Below, piece by piece: positions 25,999 to 33,435 of a DNA stretch of 54,238 nt. The translations under genes were made by a program, and so were the position numbers. Under the pieces are notes generated by a model. That model saw only the letters and a list, made by a program, of their open reading frames with translations, did not search any database and had not been told where the DNA came from. Origin of the DNA: Hungatella hathewayi WAL-18680 (lineage in GTDB: Bacteria; Bacillota; Clostridia; Lachnospirales; Lachnospiraceae); assembly GCF_000235505.1 (NCBI RefSeq), contig NZ_JH379027.1, positions 985,007 through 1,039,244 on the forward strand, in the 5' to 3' direction. Position 1 is the first letter of the stretch. Every line of letters begins with the position of its first letter.

Positions 25999-27340
25999 AG
26001 TTGTGTACACGGGACTGCTTATGCTGGTGATTCTGTTGTCCACTGCCAGCGCCTGGAGCATGGGGAAAACGGGAGACCCGGCTGTGGTGGCCGTGGATGG
26101 CACGCGTGTTTATTATCCGGTATATGCGCTGGATAAGACCCGGGTGGCGCCGCTTCTGCCTTCCAGCTATGATTACCGGAAAGAGGGACGGGCCCCGAAG
26201 GTGAAGGACCAGGGAAATTATGGGACTTGCTGGGCATTTGCCTCGCTGACGGCGCTGGAGAGCGCGCTGATGCCGGGGGAGAAGATGGATTTATCGGAAG
26301 ACCATATGTCCCTTCAGAACGGGTTTAATCTGACCCAGGATGACGGCGGGGAGTATACCATGTCCATGGCTTACCTGCTGGGATGGCAGGGGCCGGTGTA
26401 TGAAAAGGATGACCCGTATGGGGACGGCGTGTCGCCCCAGGGGCTGAAGCCGGTGAAGCATGTGCAGGAGATTCAGATACTGCCGCAGAAGGATTACCAG
26501 AAGATTAAGGCGGCAGTTTATTTTCGGGGCGGGGTGCAGAGTTCGCTGTACACCTCCATCAAGAACTATAAGAGCCGGTCTGTGTATTACAATGAGAATA
26601 CATTTTCCTACTGTTATATCGGGGATGAGAAGCCCAACCACGACGCTGTGATTGTGGGGTGGGATGACAATTTCCCGAAGGAGAATTTTAATATGGAGCT
26701 TCCCGGGGACGGGGCGTTTCTGTGCGCCTCCAGCTGGGGGACGGCCTTTGGGGACGGGGGATATTTCTACGTGTCCTACTATGACTCCAATATCGGGATG
26801 CACAACATTTTGTATACGGGCGTGGAATCGGTGGATAATTATGACAGGATTTATCAGACGGATTTGTGCGGCTGGGTTGGGCAGCTTGGGTATGGGAAGG
26901 AGAGTGCTTACGGGGCGAATGTGTACCAGGCCGGGGAGCGTGAGAATCTGGAGGCCGTTGGGTTTTATGCTACGGATGTGAATACGGAGTATGAGGTCTA
27001 TGTGTCAAGGCATGTGCCGGAGACGCCGGATTTTGCGGAGCGGGAGCTGGCGGCCAGCGGGAAGTTTGAGAATGCCGGGTTCTATACGGTGAAACTGGAT
27101 ACACCGGTGGAGCTGGACGCGGGGGAGCGGTTTGGGGTGATGATTAAGATTACCACACCGGGCTCGGTGCATCCGGTGGCCATTGAGTACCAGGCGGACA
27201 ATACGCTGAGTCTGGTGGATATCAGCGACGGGGAAGGGTATATCAGCTTCCGGGGAACCAGCTGGGAGTCGATGGAAGAAAAATATGGGTGTAATCTGTG
27301 CCTGAAGGCGTATACGTCGGTGAGGGATGGTGCATCATAG
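25988..27340 (+). CDS. Secreted papain-family (C1) peptidase with Asn-to-Ser site
   Basis: It encodes 450 residues from TTG 25988, overlapping the previous gene by 11 nt, with AGGAG 7-8 nt upstream. Signal peptide about 1-24. The C1 domain shows oxyanion Gln75 ('KDQGNYGTCW'), nucleophile C81 and H218 ('NHDAVIVGWDD'). The position of the third catalytic residue reads 'ASSWGTAFGDGGY', so the usual Asn of N-S-W-G is Ser248. From about 300 there is a beta-sandwich lectin-like C-terminal domain. Exported peptidases of this layout are common in gut Clostridia. The enzyme may be weakened or a pseudoenzyme. Confidence 0.88.
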   Translation: MRRKVVYTGLLMLVILLSTASAWSMGKTGDPAVVAVDGTRVYYPVYALDKTRVAPLLPSSYDYRKEGRAPKVKDQGNYGTCWAFASLTALESALMPGEKMDLSEDHMSLQNGFNLTQDDGGEYTMSMAYLLGWQGPVYEKDDPYGDGVSPQGLKPVKHVQEIQILPQKDYQKIKAAVYFRGGVQSSLYTSIKNYKSRSVYYNENTFSYCYIGDEKPNHDAVIVGWDDNFPKENFNMELPGDGAFLCASSWGTAFGDGGYFYVSYYDSNIGMHNILYTGVESVDNYDRIYQTDLCGWVGQLGYGKESAYGANVYQAGERENLEAVGFYATDVNTEYEVYVSRHVPETPDFAERELAASGKFENAGFYTVKLDTPVELDAGERFGVMIKITTPGSVHPVAIEYQADNTLSLVDISDGEGYISFRGTSWESMEEKYGCNLCLKAYTSVRDGAS

Positions 27341-27434
27341 AAGGGAAAGAGCTTTTATCCGGGATGTGGAGACGGGAGCGGCTGGGAGCCAGCGGTGCGT
27401 CTGCTAAGCGGGTGAGGGCAGGAGGTTGTTGAAG

Positions 27435-28046
27435 ATGGGACATAAGATTGTGTTTGCCACCGGCAATGAAGGGAAAATGAAGGAGATCCGGCTGATACTG
27501 GCGGATTTGGGGCTGGAGATTCTCTCGATGAAAGAGGCCGGGGTGGATTTGGATATTGTGGAGGATGGAAAGACCTTTGAGGAGAATGCGGCCATAAAGG
27601 CGAGAGCGGTCTGGGAGAAGACCGGCGGGATTGTGCTGGCGGACGATTCGGGGCTGGTGATTGATTATCTGGACGGGGAGCCGGGGATTTACTCGGCGCG
27701 GTACCTGGGGGAGGATACTTCCTATGAGTGTAAGAACCGGGTGATATTGGAGCGGATGGAGAAAGCCCAGGGGGAAGAGCGCTCGGCGAGGTTTGTGAGC
27801 GCCATTGCGGCGGTGCTGCCGGATGGGAGAGAACTTGGGACGCTGGGGATTGTGGAAGGAGTGATTGCCGGGGAGCCGGCTGGGGATGGGGGATTTGGGT
27901 ATGACCCGATTTTTTATCTGCCGGAATTTGGGATGACGTCGGCGGAGATTCCCATTGAATTGAAGAATGAAATCAGCCACAGGGGGAAGGCCCTGGTGGC
28001 GATGAAAGATAAGATTAGGAAGGTTTTTGAGGAGGAACATCGATGA
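27435..28046 (+). CDS. rdgB: XTP/dITP diphosphatase
   Basis: It encodes 203 residues from ATG 27435 (AGGAGG 9 nt upstream; in-frame TTGs at 27426 and 27429 are too close to it). It is a HAM1/RdgB family protein that removes non-canonical purine triphosphates. Motifs: 'FATGNEGKMKEI' at the N-terminus, 'ADDSGLVIDYLDGEPG' near 70-85, 'YSARY' and 'GFGYDPIFY' near 155. The end overlaps the next gene as ATGA, so the two are coupled, a common pairing in Clostridia. Confidence 0.95.
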   Translation: MGHKIVFATGNEGKMKEIRLILADLGLEILSMKEAGVDLDIVEDGKTFEENAAIKARAVWEKTGGIVLADDSGLVIDYLDGEPGIYSARYLGEDTSYECKNRVILERMEKAQGEERSARFVSAIAAVLPDGRELGTLGIVEGVIAGEPAGDGGFGYDPIFYLPEFGMTSAEIPIELKNEISHRGKALVAMKDKIRKVFEEEHR

Positions 28047-28528
28047 AGATTCTGGTTGTGAGCGATACGCATCGCAAGGACGATGGCCTGAAAATGGTGA
28101 TTGAGAAGGAGAAGCCGCTTGACATGCTGATTCATCTGGGAGATGCGGAGGGCAGCGAGAGGTACATAGCAGAATGGGTGAACCCGGAGTGCCGGCTGGA
28201 GATGGTGCTGGGGAATAATGACTTTTTTTCTATGTTGGATAAGGAGAGGGAGATTAAGATTGGGAAGTATCGGGCGCTGCTGACTCATGGGCATTATTAT
28301 GGGGTGTCGATGGGAGCCGAGGGACTGGCGGAGGAGGCCAGGAACCGGGGCTGCGGGATGGCGCTGTTTGGACATACCCATCGGCCTTATTATGGGAAGA
28401 TTGGGGGCGTTGTGGTGATTAATCCTGGGAGTTTGTCTTACCCTAGACAGGAGGGGAAGAAGGGGTCTTATGGGATTATGACGGTGACGGATGAGGGGGA
28501 AGTGGAATATAGTCAGAATTTTTTATGA
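28043..28528 (+). CDS. YfcE/MJ0936-like metallophosphoesterase, second copy
   Basis: It encodes 161 residues. ATG overlaps the rdgB stop and GAGGAGG lies upstream within rdgB. Motifs: 'VSDTHRKDDG' (about 5-14), 'HLGDAEGS' (about 32-39), 'VLGNNDFF' (about 56-63), 'THGHYYG' (about 80-86) and 'FGHTHRP' (about 110-116). It differs clearly from yfcE at 24273 and is probably a separate subfamily. Natural substrate unknown. Confidence 0.9.
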   Translation: MKILVVSDTHRKDDGLKMVIEKEKPLDMLIHLGDAEGSERYIAEWVNPECRLEMVLGNNDFFSMLDKEREIKIGKYRALLTHGHYYGVSMGAEGLAEEARNRGCGMALFGHTHRPYYGKIGGVVVINPGSLSYPRQEGKKGSYGIMTVTDEGEVEYSQNFL

Positions 28529-28565
28529 AATTCGGACAACTTCTGAATTTATGGTGAGAAAGTGG

Positions 28566-28594
28566 TTGACAAGTGAGGGGGATTCGTATATAAT
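28566..28594 (+). promoter_or_regulatory. Consensus promoter for the tRNA cluster
   Basis: TTGACA (28566-28571), a 17-nt spacer and TATAAT (28589-28594) form a perfect SigA promoter about 100 nt before tRNA-Pro. Confidence 0.85.
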
Positions 28595-28695
28595 AACTCT
28601 TGCGTTGTCGATTGGACGCGTGGAAGACCGGATGAGGACGAGATTGATGGATTGAGTGGAATCGATGGAATCGAGTTTTCGGAGGGGTTGGAACG

Positions 28696-28770
28696 CGGGG
28701 TGTGGCTCAGCTTGGCTAGAGCGCCTGGTTTGGGACCAGGAGGTCGCAGGTTCGAATCCTGTCACCCCGA
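28696..28770 (+). tRNA. tRNA-Pro (TGG anticodon)
   Basis: The acceptor cggggtg pairs with caccccg. The anticodon loop shows TGG inside the cctggt/accagg stem, and the T-loop ttcgaat is present. CCA is not encoded. Confidence 0.95.
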
Positions 28771-28858
28771 TTGGAGAGGATACGTTAGGATTCGTGAAGA
28801 CTGTGAGGGACTGGAAGCCGGGAGGTGGAAGGGGGAACTGGCAGTGTGAGTCCGAGGT

Positions 28859-28901
28859 ATTGTGGAACTTCGTTCCACAATCGCCGTTTGCAACGGCGAT
28901 T
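28859..28901 (+). repeat. Two overlapping perfect 10-bp hairpins
   Basis: Hairpin one is 28859-28868 with 28872-28881 and hairpin two is 28879-28888 with 28892-28901. Both have 3-nt loops and they share three bases, so only one can fully form at a time. They lie between tRNA-Pro and tRNA-Gly. Confidence 0.8.
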
Positions 28902-28910
28902 CAGCCAGCC

Positions 28911-28959
28911 AAATAAAAAGCCACTTATGTAAGCGAGCTTACAACGTGGATTTTTATTT
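28911..28959. terminator. Long hairpin with A/T arms, possible bidirectional terminator
   Basis: AAATAAAAA pairs with TTTTTATTT, followed inward by ccac/gtgg and tgtaag/cttaca with a cgag loop. A-run and T-run flanks fit termination on both strands, or processing between tRNAs. Confidence 0.6.
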
Positions 28960-28987
28960 GTCAGTCTGTACCTCTCATTGGGTATTC

Positions 28988-29058
28988 GCGGGTGTAGTTC
29001 AATGGTAGAACACTAGCCTTCCAAGCTAGATACGTGGGTTCGATTCCCATCACCCGCT
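28988..29058 (+). tRNA. tRNA-Gly (TCC anticodon)
   Basis: The acceptor gcgggtg pairs with cacccgc. The anticodon TCC sits in the ctagc/gctag stem-loop, with a short D-arm. CCA is not encoded. Confidence 0.95.
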
Positions 29059-29061
29059 TAC

Positions 29062-29135
<74 letters not shown>

Positions 29136-29177
29136 TTTCATACTTTACAATTGCATATTGTCTATGGTATGACCTAT

Positions 29178-29252
29178 GGTGGGTATAGCGCAGTTGGTTA
29201 GCGCGCCAGATTGTGGCTCTGGAGGCCAAGGGTTCGAATCCCTTTATCCACC
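29178..29252 (+). tRNA. tRNA-His (GTG anticodon)
   Basis: The anticodon GTG lies in the ccaga/tctgg stem-loop. A G at 29178 is placed to be the His-specific G-1 opposite C at 29252. The acceptor gtgggta pairs with tatccac. Confidence 0.95.
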
Positions 29253-29296
29253 CTAATTCCTTCGGGAATTATTTTTTTATCTATAATCGGCAATGT

Positions 29297-29368
29297 TGGG
29301 CTATCGCCAAGCGGTAAGGCACAGGACTTTGACTCCTGCACTCGTTGGTTCGAATCCAACTAGCCCAG
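29297..29368 (+). tRNA. tRNA-Gln (TTG anticodon)
   Basis: The acceptor tgggcta pairs with tagccca. The anticodon TTG is in the cagga/tcctg stem-loop. CCA is not encoded. Confidence 0.95.
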
Positions 29369-29491
29369 TTTTTTCAAAATCTTTGTTATTTCGGGCATCT
29401 GTCCCGGTCTTTGGAATTCTGTAAGTGGTGTTTTCGATTGATTTCCCTTATTGGTATGTGAGTTGCGTCTGAGACGAACGAGGTAGTACGG

Positions 29492-29872
29492 GTGCGTACG
29501 GTTGGCAGGATTGACAGGAGTATTTATAGCTGCGTGGCGGATGATATTGTGACGGATGAAGTGATTATTACGGAGGAGCGGATTGCTCATATCGCGGAGA
29601 GGCATCCGGGAGATTATGAGCGGTTTTGTCAGTGCTTGAAGGAAGTGGTTGAACGTCCGGATTTTATAGTAGAGACACAAAAACCGAATACGGCGTTACT
29701 ATTAAAAGAACTGGCGGAGCTGGATGGAAAGAAGTTTAAGACAATTCTCAGATTAATGACATCCAGGGAGAAATCGGACTACAAGAATTCAATTATTACA
29801 TTTATGAAAATAGATGAAAAAGAATGGAACCGGCTTATCAGAAATAAAAAAATTATTTACAAAAGAGAATAA
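29492..29872 (+). CDS. PBECR-like predicted ribonuclease-fold protein
   Basis: It encodes 126 residues from GTG 29492 with only a weak GAGG upstream. The segment 'ITEERIAHIAERHPGDYERF' (about 26-45), followed by 'VVERPDFIVE', 'KPNTALLLKEL' and a C-terminal 'NSIITFMKID', matches the pattern I know for the phage-associated Barnase-EndoU-ColicinE5-RelE-like (PBECR) nuclease families, but the exact subfamily cannot be fixed by eye. No phage genes or antitoxin gene are next to it. It directly follows a tRNA cluster, a usual site for mobile-derived genes. Confidence 0.55.
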   Translation: MRTVGRIDRSIYSCVADDIVTDEVIITEERIAHIAERHPGDYERFCQCLKEVVERPDFIVETQKPNTALLLKELAELDGKKFKTILRLMTSREKSDYKNSIITFMKIDEKEWNRLIRNKKIIYKRE

Positions 29873-29884
29873 AACTGTTATATT
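29856..29884 (+). promoter_or_regulatory. Promoter ahead of the tandem RNA pair
   Basis: TTTACA (29856-29861), a 17-nt spacer and TATATT (29879-29884) overlap the end of the PBECR-like gene. Transcription would start about 20 nt before the first RNA copy. Confidence 0.6.
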
Positions 29885-29910
29885 AGAACTAGAATAATCA
29901 TGTTATTCGC

Positions 29911-30020
29911 AGATGATTGTTTGAGGTGGAAGATTTCGTACCCGTCCACACGCCGATGGCTTGACAGGGGGAAACCCCGAGAGATGCAGGAGATTTGGTA
30001 CGCCTGCCAAACAATCATCT
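29911..30020 (+). ncRNA. Structured RNA copy 1 (tandem pair, kissing loops)
   Basis: A perfect 13-bp closing stem P1 (29911-29923 with 30008-30020) encloses four hairpins. P2 is gtgga/tccac (29926-29930, 29945-29949). P3 is gcc/ggc (29952-29960). P4 is gggg-GAAA-cccc (29967-29978). P5 is gcagg/cctgc (29986-29990, 30003-30007). Loop 2 has CGTAC (29937-29941) and loop 5 has GTACG (29998-30002), exact complements that can form a kissing contact. The second copy repeats this architecture with compensatory changes, which supports a real RNA fold. I cannot assign a named family. Confidence 0.75.
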
Positions 30021-30030
30021 GTACTATTAT

Positions 30031-30136
30031 AAATGTTGCCCGAGGTGGAGGAGTTCGTACGGTCCACACGCCGATGGCACTGACAGGGGCGACCCGAGAG
30101 ACGCAGGAGAAGCGTACGCCTGCCGGGCGGGCATTT
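30031..30136 (+). ncRNA. Structured RNA copy 2 (tandem pair, kissing loops)
   Basis: It begins 10 nt after copy 1. P1 is aaatg/cattt plus gcccg/cgggc with wobble pairs and a bulge between. P2 is gtgga/tccac (30045-30049, 30063-30067), P3 gcc/ggc, P4 ggg-GCGA-ccc and P5 gcagg/cctgc (30103-30107, 30119-30123). Both apical loops contain the self-complementary CGTACG (30056-30061, 30113-30118), so the kissing contact is kept and lengthened. P1 differs wholly in sequence from copy 1 but not in pairing, and P4 swaps one GNRA tetraloop for another. Confidence 0.75.
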
Positions 30137-30187
30137 ATAATATGATGGCTTCCCCCCTGTATGCATTCGATTTTTTGAGGGAGCAGG

Positions 30188-30583
30188 ATGATGGGAAACG
30201 GGATATCTTGGTTTCAGTTTACTTCGAGAAAAGAACAGAGAAATAAAGAAAAACGGTATTATAAAAAGATGTTTCCCCTTGGGGAAATGCAGAGAGGCAG
30301 AGAGCTGGACGTGTTTCGCCAGTTCTCTGTTCTTCGTGATATGAAGGAGCAGGATTTGATGTATCAGCTGCTCTGTCTGAAGGAGTGTCTGAGCCAGGAG
30401 GAAGAGGAGCGGGCGGAGGCAGTTCGGGTGTGGAGGGGCAGTATCCTGGCGAAACGGATGACCAGGGAAATGCAGAATATCCTCATCGCCCTGGCGGAGC
30501 TGGAAGCGGACTGTGAGAGTCTGGAGGAGTTTCCGACAGTGGAGGAGATTGCCGCGCGCGCAAAGACGATTGAAGTCTGGTGA
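30188..30583 (+). CDS. Conserved-looking small protein of unknown function
   Basis: It encodes 131 residues from ATG 30188 (or 30191), with GAGGGAG upstream. It is charged and mostly helical, with a basic N-terminus, a Glu-rich middle (CLSQEEEERAEAVRVW) and no membrane helix. No family is recognised. It is about 50 nt downstream of the tandem RNA pair, and a hairpin (gcttcc 30148-30153 with gggagc 30179-30184) would cover its ribosome binding site, so its translation may be controlled by the leader. Confidence 0.6.
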   Translation: MMGNGISWFQFTSRKEQRNKEKRYYKKMFPLGEMQRGRELDVFRQFSVLRDMKEQDLMYQLLCLKECLSQEEEERAEAVRVWRGSILAKRMTREMQNILIALAELEADCESLEEFPTVEEIAARAKTIEVW

Positions 30584-30702
30584 GAGCCGCTGCGAAAAAA
30601 TCAGATGTCTGTCTCATGTCCATATTGACAATTTAAAAATCCTATGTTACTATAATGAACGTGCCAATTTTCCTGATAAATTCAGGGGAATCCGGTATCA
30701 AT

Positions 30703-30775
30703 GGGCGTGTAGCTCAGTCGGTAGAGCACTTGACTTTTAATCAAGTTGTCCGGGGTTCGAATCCCCGCACGCTCA
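30703..30775 (+). tRNA. tRNA-Lys (TTT anticodon)
   Basis: The acceptor gggcgtg pairs with cacgctc with one wobble. The anticodon TTT is in the acttga/tcaagt stem-loop. TTGACA (30625-30630) and TATAAT (30651-30656) lie upstream with a long 20-nt spacer. Confidence 0.95.
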
Positions 30776-30793
30776 TGGGGTTAGATAGTTTAG

Positions 30794-30874
30794 GCGGATG
30801 TGGCGGAATTGGCAGACGCGCCAGATTTAGGTTCTGGTGTCCACGACGTGCAGGTTCAAGTCCTGTTATCCGCA
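30794..30874 (+). tRNA. tRNA-Leu (TAG anticodon)
   Basis: The acceptor gcggatg pairs with tatccgc. The anticodon TAG is in the ccaga/tctgg stem-loop. The long variable arm (tgtccacgacgtg) is the class II hallmark. Confidence 0.95.
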
Positions 30875-31034
30875 TGATGAGAATGAAAAGGTATGAATCC
30901 TGAAGATAAAAGCTAGGGATTGATACCTTTTTTGCATCTGTAGAGATGACTGAAAACCATGTTTTACGGGTAAAAATGATTTGTGATTTCATACGTGGAA
31001 TGCTATAATAAAAACCAGAGGAAGGGGCGGTGAC

Positions 31035-32201
31035 ATGAGCAGAGCGCTGATTCATGCGAATATCTATTTACTTCCGGTCATTGTGCTTTTCATCATTTCG
31101 CAGGATGTGAAAAAGTCATTGCCCAGAAATTTGAATACTCATTTTTTTATCGTTTTAGTATGGCAGACCATCGGAATGATGGTGCTGGAGACCTGCTCCT
31201 GGGTGCCTGACGGGGAGATGTGGGAGGGAGCCAGGATGTTAGTCTGGGTGTGCAACATCCTGTATGCGATGCTGTATGCCGGGTTTGCATTTTCCTGGTT
31301 TGTCTACATATATAGCAGGATTCCGGGGGTGGAGAACCTTCTGGAGAACAGAAAGAAGCTGCGGCTGCTGTCAATTCCCGTGCTTATCAGCTGCTTGGTT
31401 CTGATTATGACTCCCTGGACCCACTGGGTGTTTTGGGTAAATGAGAATAATTCCTATGAGCGTGGGCCTTACTATATCGCCCCCTATCTGTTTATCAGCG
31501 GTTATATGCTGACCGCCATCGTGCTGTCATTCTTACAGCGGAGGCGGGTGACCAGGGCGGGGGAGAAACAGGAGTGCGTGCGGCTGGCGGTTTATGCCAT
31601 GATTCCCATCGCCGGTCTGGTGCTCCAGCTTCTGGACTACAAGTTCTGGTCCGCCTGGCCGTTTACGGCGCTGGCGATTCTGACGATCTATGTCAGCATG
31701 CAGAATGGACAGATAACCACCGACGGACTGACCGGCCTCAACAACCGCAGACAGCTGGAGAAATACCTGCTGAGCCGCTGTGATATGAATGACGGAAAGC
31801 TGTGGTGCCTGATTATCCTGGACGTGGATGATTTCAAGAGCATTAACGATGTCTACGGCCACATTGTGGGGGATAAGGTGCTCTGCCGGGTGGCGAAGGT
31901 GTTGAAGGCGGCTTACGGCAATACGGACTCGTTTCTGGCCCGGTTTGGGGGAGATGAGTTTGTGGTGGTGGCCAGCTGTGACGGGGCGGAGAAGGCAAAA
32001 GACGTCCTTCAACTGTTTTATGACAAGCTGGAGGAATCCAACCGCCAGGCTGCAAAGCCGCTCCGGGTGACGCTAAGCGCCGGTTACGCGTGCTACGACG
32101 GCGTCCGGGTGAACGACAGACACAGTCTGATGAAGGCGGCCGACGAAGCCATGTACCGGGAAAAACAGCGAAAGAAAGCCGGAGACTGCATGCCTGCATA
32201 A
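31035..32201 (+). CDS. Membrane GGDEF protein, predicted diguanylate cyclase 1
   Basis: It encodes 388 residues. About six to seven N-terminal membrane helices (1-225) precede a C-terminal GGDEF domain with 'DGLTGLNNRRQLEKY' and the intact active-site motif 'RFGGDEFVVV'. The allosteric I-site RxxD expected a few residues before GGDEF is not seen (the region reads YGNTDSFLA). The enzyme makes c-di-GMP from two GTP. No EAL or HD-GYP domain is present. AGAGGAAGGGG precedes the ATG. It lies 35 nt before a paralogue. Confidence 0.92.
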   Translation: MSRALIHANIYLLPVIVLFIISQDVKKSLPRNLNTHFFIVLVWQTIGMMVLETCSWVPDGEMWEGARMLVWVCNILYAMLYAGFAFSWFVYIYSRIPGVENLLENRKKLRLLSIPVLISCLVLIMTPWTHWVFWVNENNSYERGPYYIAPYLFISGYMLTAIVLSFLQRRRVTRAGEKQECVRLAVYAMIPIAGLVLQLLDYKFWSAWPFTALAILTIYVSMQNGQITTDGLTGLNNRRQLEKYLLSRCDMNDGKLWCLIILDVDDFKSINDVYGHIVGDKVLCRVAKVLKAAYGNTDSFLARFGGDEFVVVASCDGAEKAKDVLQLFYDKLEESNRQAAKPLRVTLSAGYACYDGVRVNDRHSLMKAADEAMYREKQRKKAGDCMPA

Positions 32202-32236
32202 TAAAATGAACATGAACCAGGAAAAGGAGGAGATGG

Positions 32237-33379
32237 ATGGGGCGTTTTGGCTATATCCAAATCAACATGTTTGCCGCGTTAATGCTGTTGATTTTATATA
32301 TAAATTCCAAATCCAAATTTCCTTACTCCAGAAACAGTAAGCGATTTCGGAAAATAATCACACTGATGATTCTGACGCTGGTGACGGATACCGCCATCCG
32401 GGTGTTTGACGGACAGGGAGCGGCATGGGTCAGCACGGCGATGTGGGTCTGTGTCTGGCTGTACTACGCGGCGGTGGATATGCTGGCCTATGGCTGGTTT
32501 CTCTTCACCTATGCCAACCTTTACGAGGACAGGGATTTAATCGAGCACAAGTGGCTGATCCTGTTCACCTCGGCGCCGCTTCTGGTGCTTGTTCTGATGA
32601 TGACCGGGTGGCCGGGGCTGGTATTCGGCGTGGATGGCCAGAACCATTATGTGAGAGGAGCAGCGTTTCTGCTTCAGTGCTTTGTCTGGGCGGCTTATAT
32701 TCTGGCGGCGGGTGGCATGGCATTTTTCCTGAGACGGAAGGCGAATATGAGGGAGAAGCGGGAGGAGTACGTCTATCTGGCCTACTTCCCGGTGCTGCCC
32801 CTGGCTGGCGGCCTTCTTCAGCTGGTGGTGAAGGATATGGCGGCCATCTGGCCGTTTACGGTGGCGTCCATGGTTATGGTCTATGTGAAAATGCAGCGGA
32901 CCCAGATATCCTTAGACCCCATGACAGGACTTAACAACCGGAGCCGTTTCAACCAGTTCATTCAATCCAAAATAGACGGCGGCAGGAATCAGAATCCCTG
33001 GTACCTGCTGTTGATTGACGTGGATAAATTCAAGCAGATTAACGATTCCTTTGGCCATATGGCCGGGGACGCGGCGCTAATAAAGGTGGCGTCCGTGTTG
33101 AAGCGGACCTTTGGGAAAATGAACGCGTTTATCGCGCGGTACGGCGGGGATGAGTTTGTGGTGGTGCTGGAGTGCAGAAAAGAGAAGGATATCTTAAATG
33201 CCATGCAGCAGCTGGATACCATGCTGGAGCATGAAAACCGCCATGAGAATACGCCCTACCAGCTCTGCTGCAGCGCCGGGTATGTGAGATTTGACGGGGA
33301 AATCATGAAGACGAAGGAGCAGTTGATTGCCGCCGCCGACAAGGAGATGTATCTTCAGAAAAAGAGCCGGAACGCGTAG
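32237..33379 (+). CDS. Membrane GGDEF protein, predicted diguanylate cyclase 2
   Basis: It encodes 380 residues with the same plan as the preceding gene: about six to seven membrane helices, then 'DPMTGLNNRSRFNQF' and 'RYGGDEFVVVLE'. The I-site is again lacking (FGKMNAFIA). The membrane halves of the two proteins align in layout but are diverged, implying different sensed signals. AGGAGGAG precedes the start (GATGG context). It is convergent with the RpiR gene. Confidence 0.92.
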   Translation: MGRFGYIQINMFAALMLLILYINSKSKFPYSRNSKRFRKIITLMILTLVTDTAIRVFDGQGAAWVSTAMWVCVWLYYAAVDMLAYGWFLFTYANLYEDRDLIEHKWLILFTSAPLLVLVLMMTGWPGLVFGVDGQNHYVRGAAFLLQCFVWAAYILAAGGMAFFLRRKANMREKREEYVYLAYFPVLPLAGGLLQLVVKDMAAIWPFTVASMVMVYVKMQRTQISLDPMTGLNNRSRFNQFIQSKIDGGRNQNPWYLLLIDVDKFKQINDSFGHMAGDAALIKVASVLKRTFGKMNAFIARYGGDEFVVVLECRKEKDILNAMQQLDTMLEHENRHENTPYQLCCSAGYVRFDGEIMKTKEQLIAAADKEMYLQKKSRNA

Positions 33380-33435
33380 AGGGCCAGGTGATGGTCCGGA
33401 CGCGTTCCGGCTTGCAGATTTTCTGCGGTTTTCAA

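Noticed and set aside
25264-26103. 279-residue antisense frame across the RNA methyltransferase and peptidase genes
   Set aside because: It overlaps two well-supported genes and has no recognisable domain.
28656-28916. Plus-strand frames spanning tRNA-Pro
   Set aside because: They translate through the tRNA gene and hairpins; no ribosome binding site or domain.
29911-30136. The two similar blocks as mobile-element ends or CRISPR repeats
   Set aside because: Similarity is in paired structure and internal blocks with compensatory changes, not in terminal repeats, and there are only two units.
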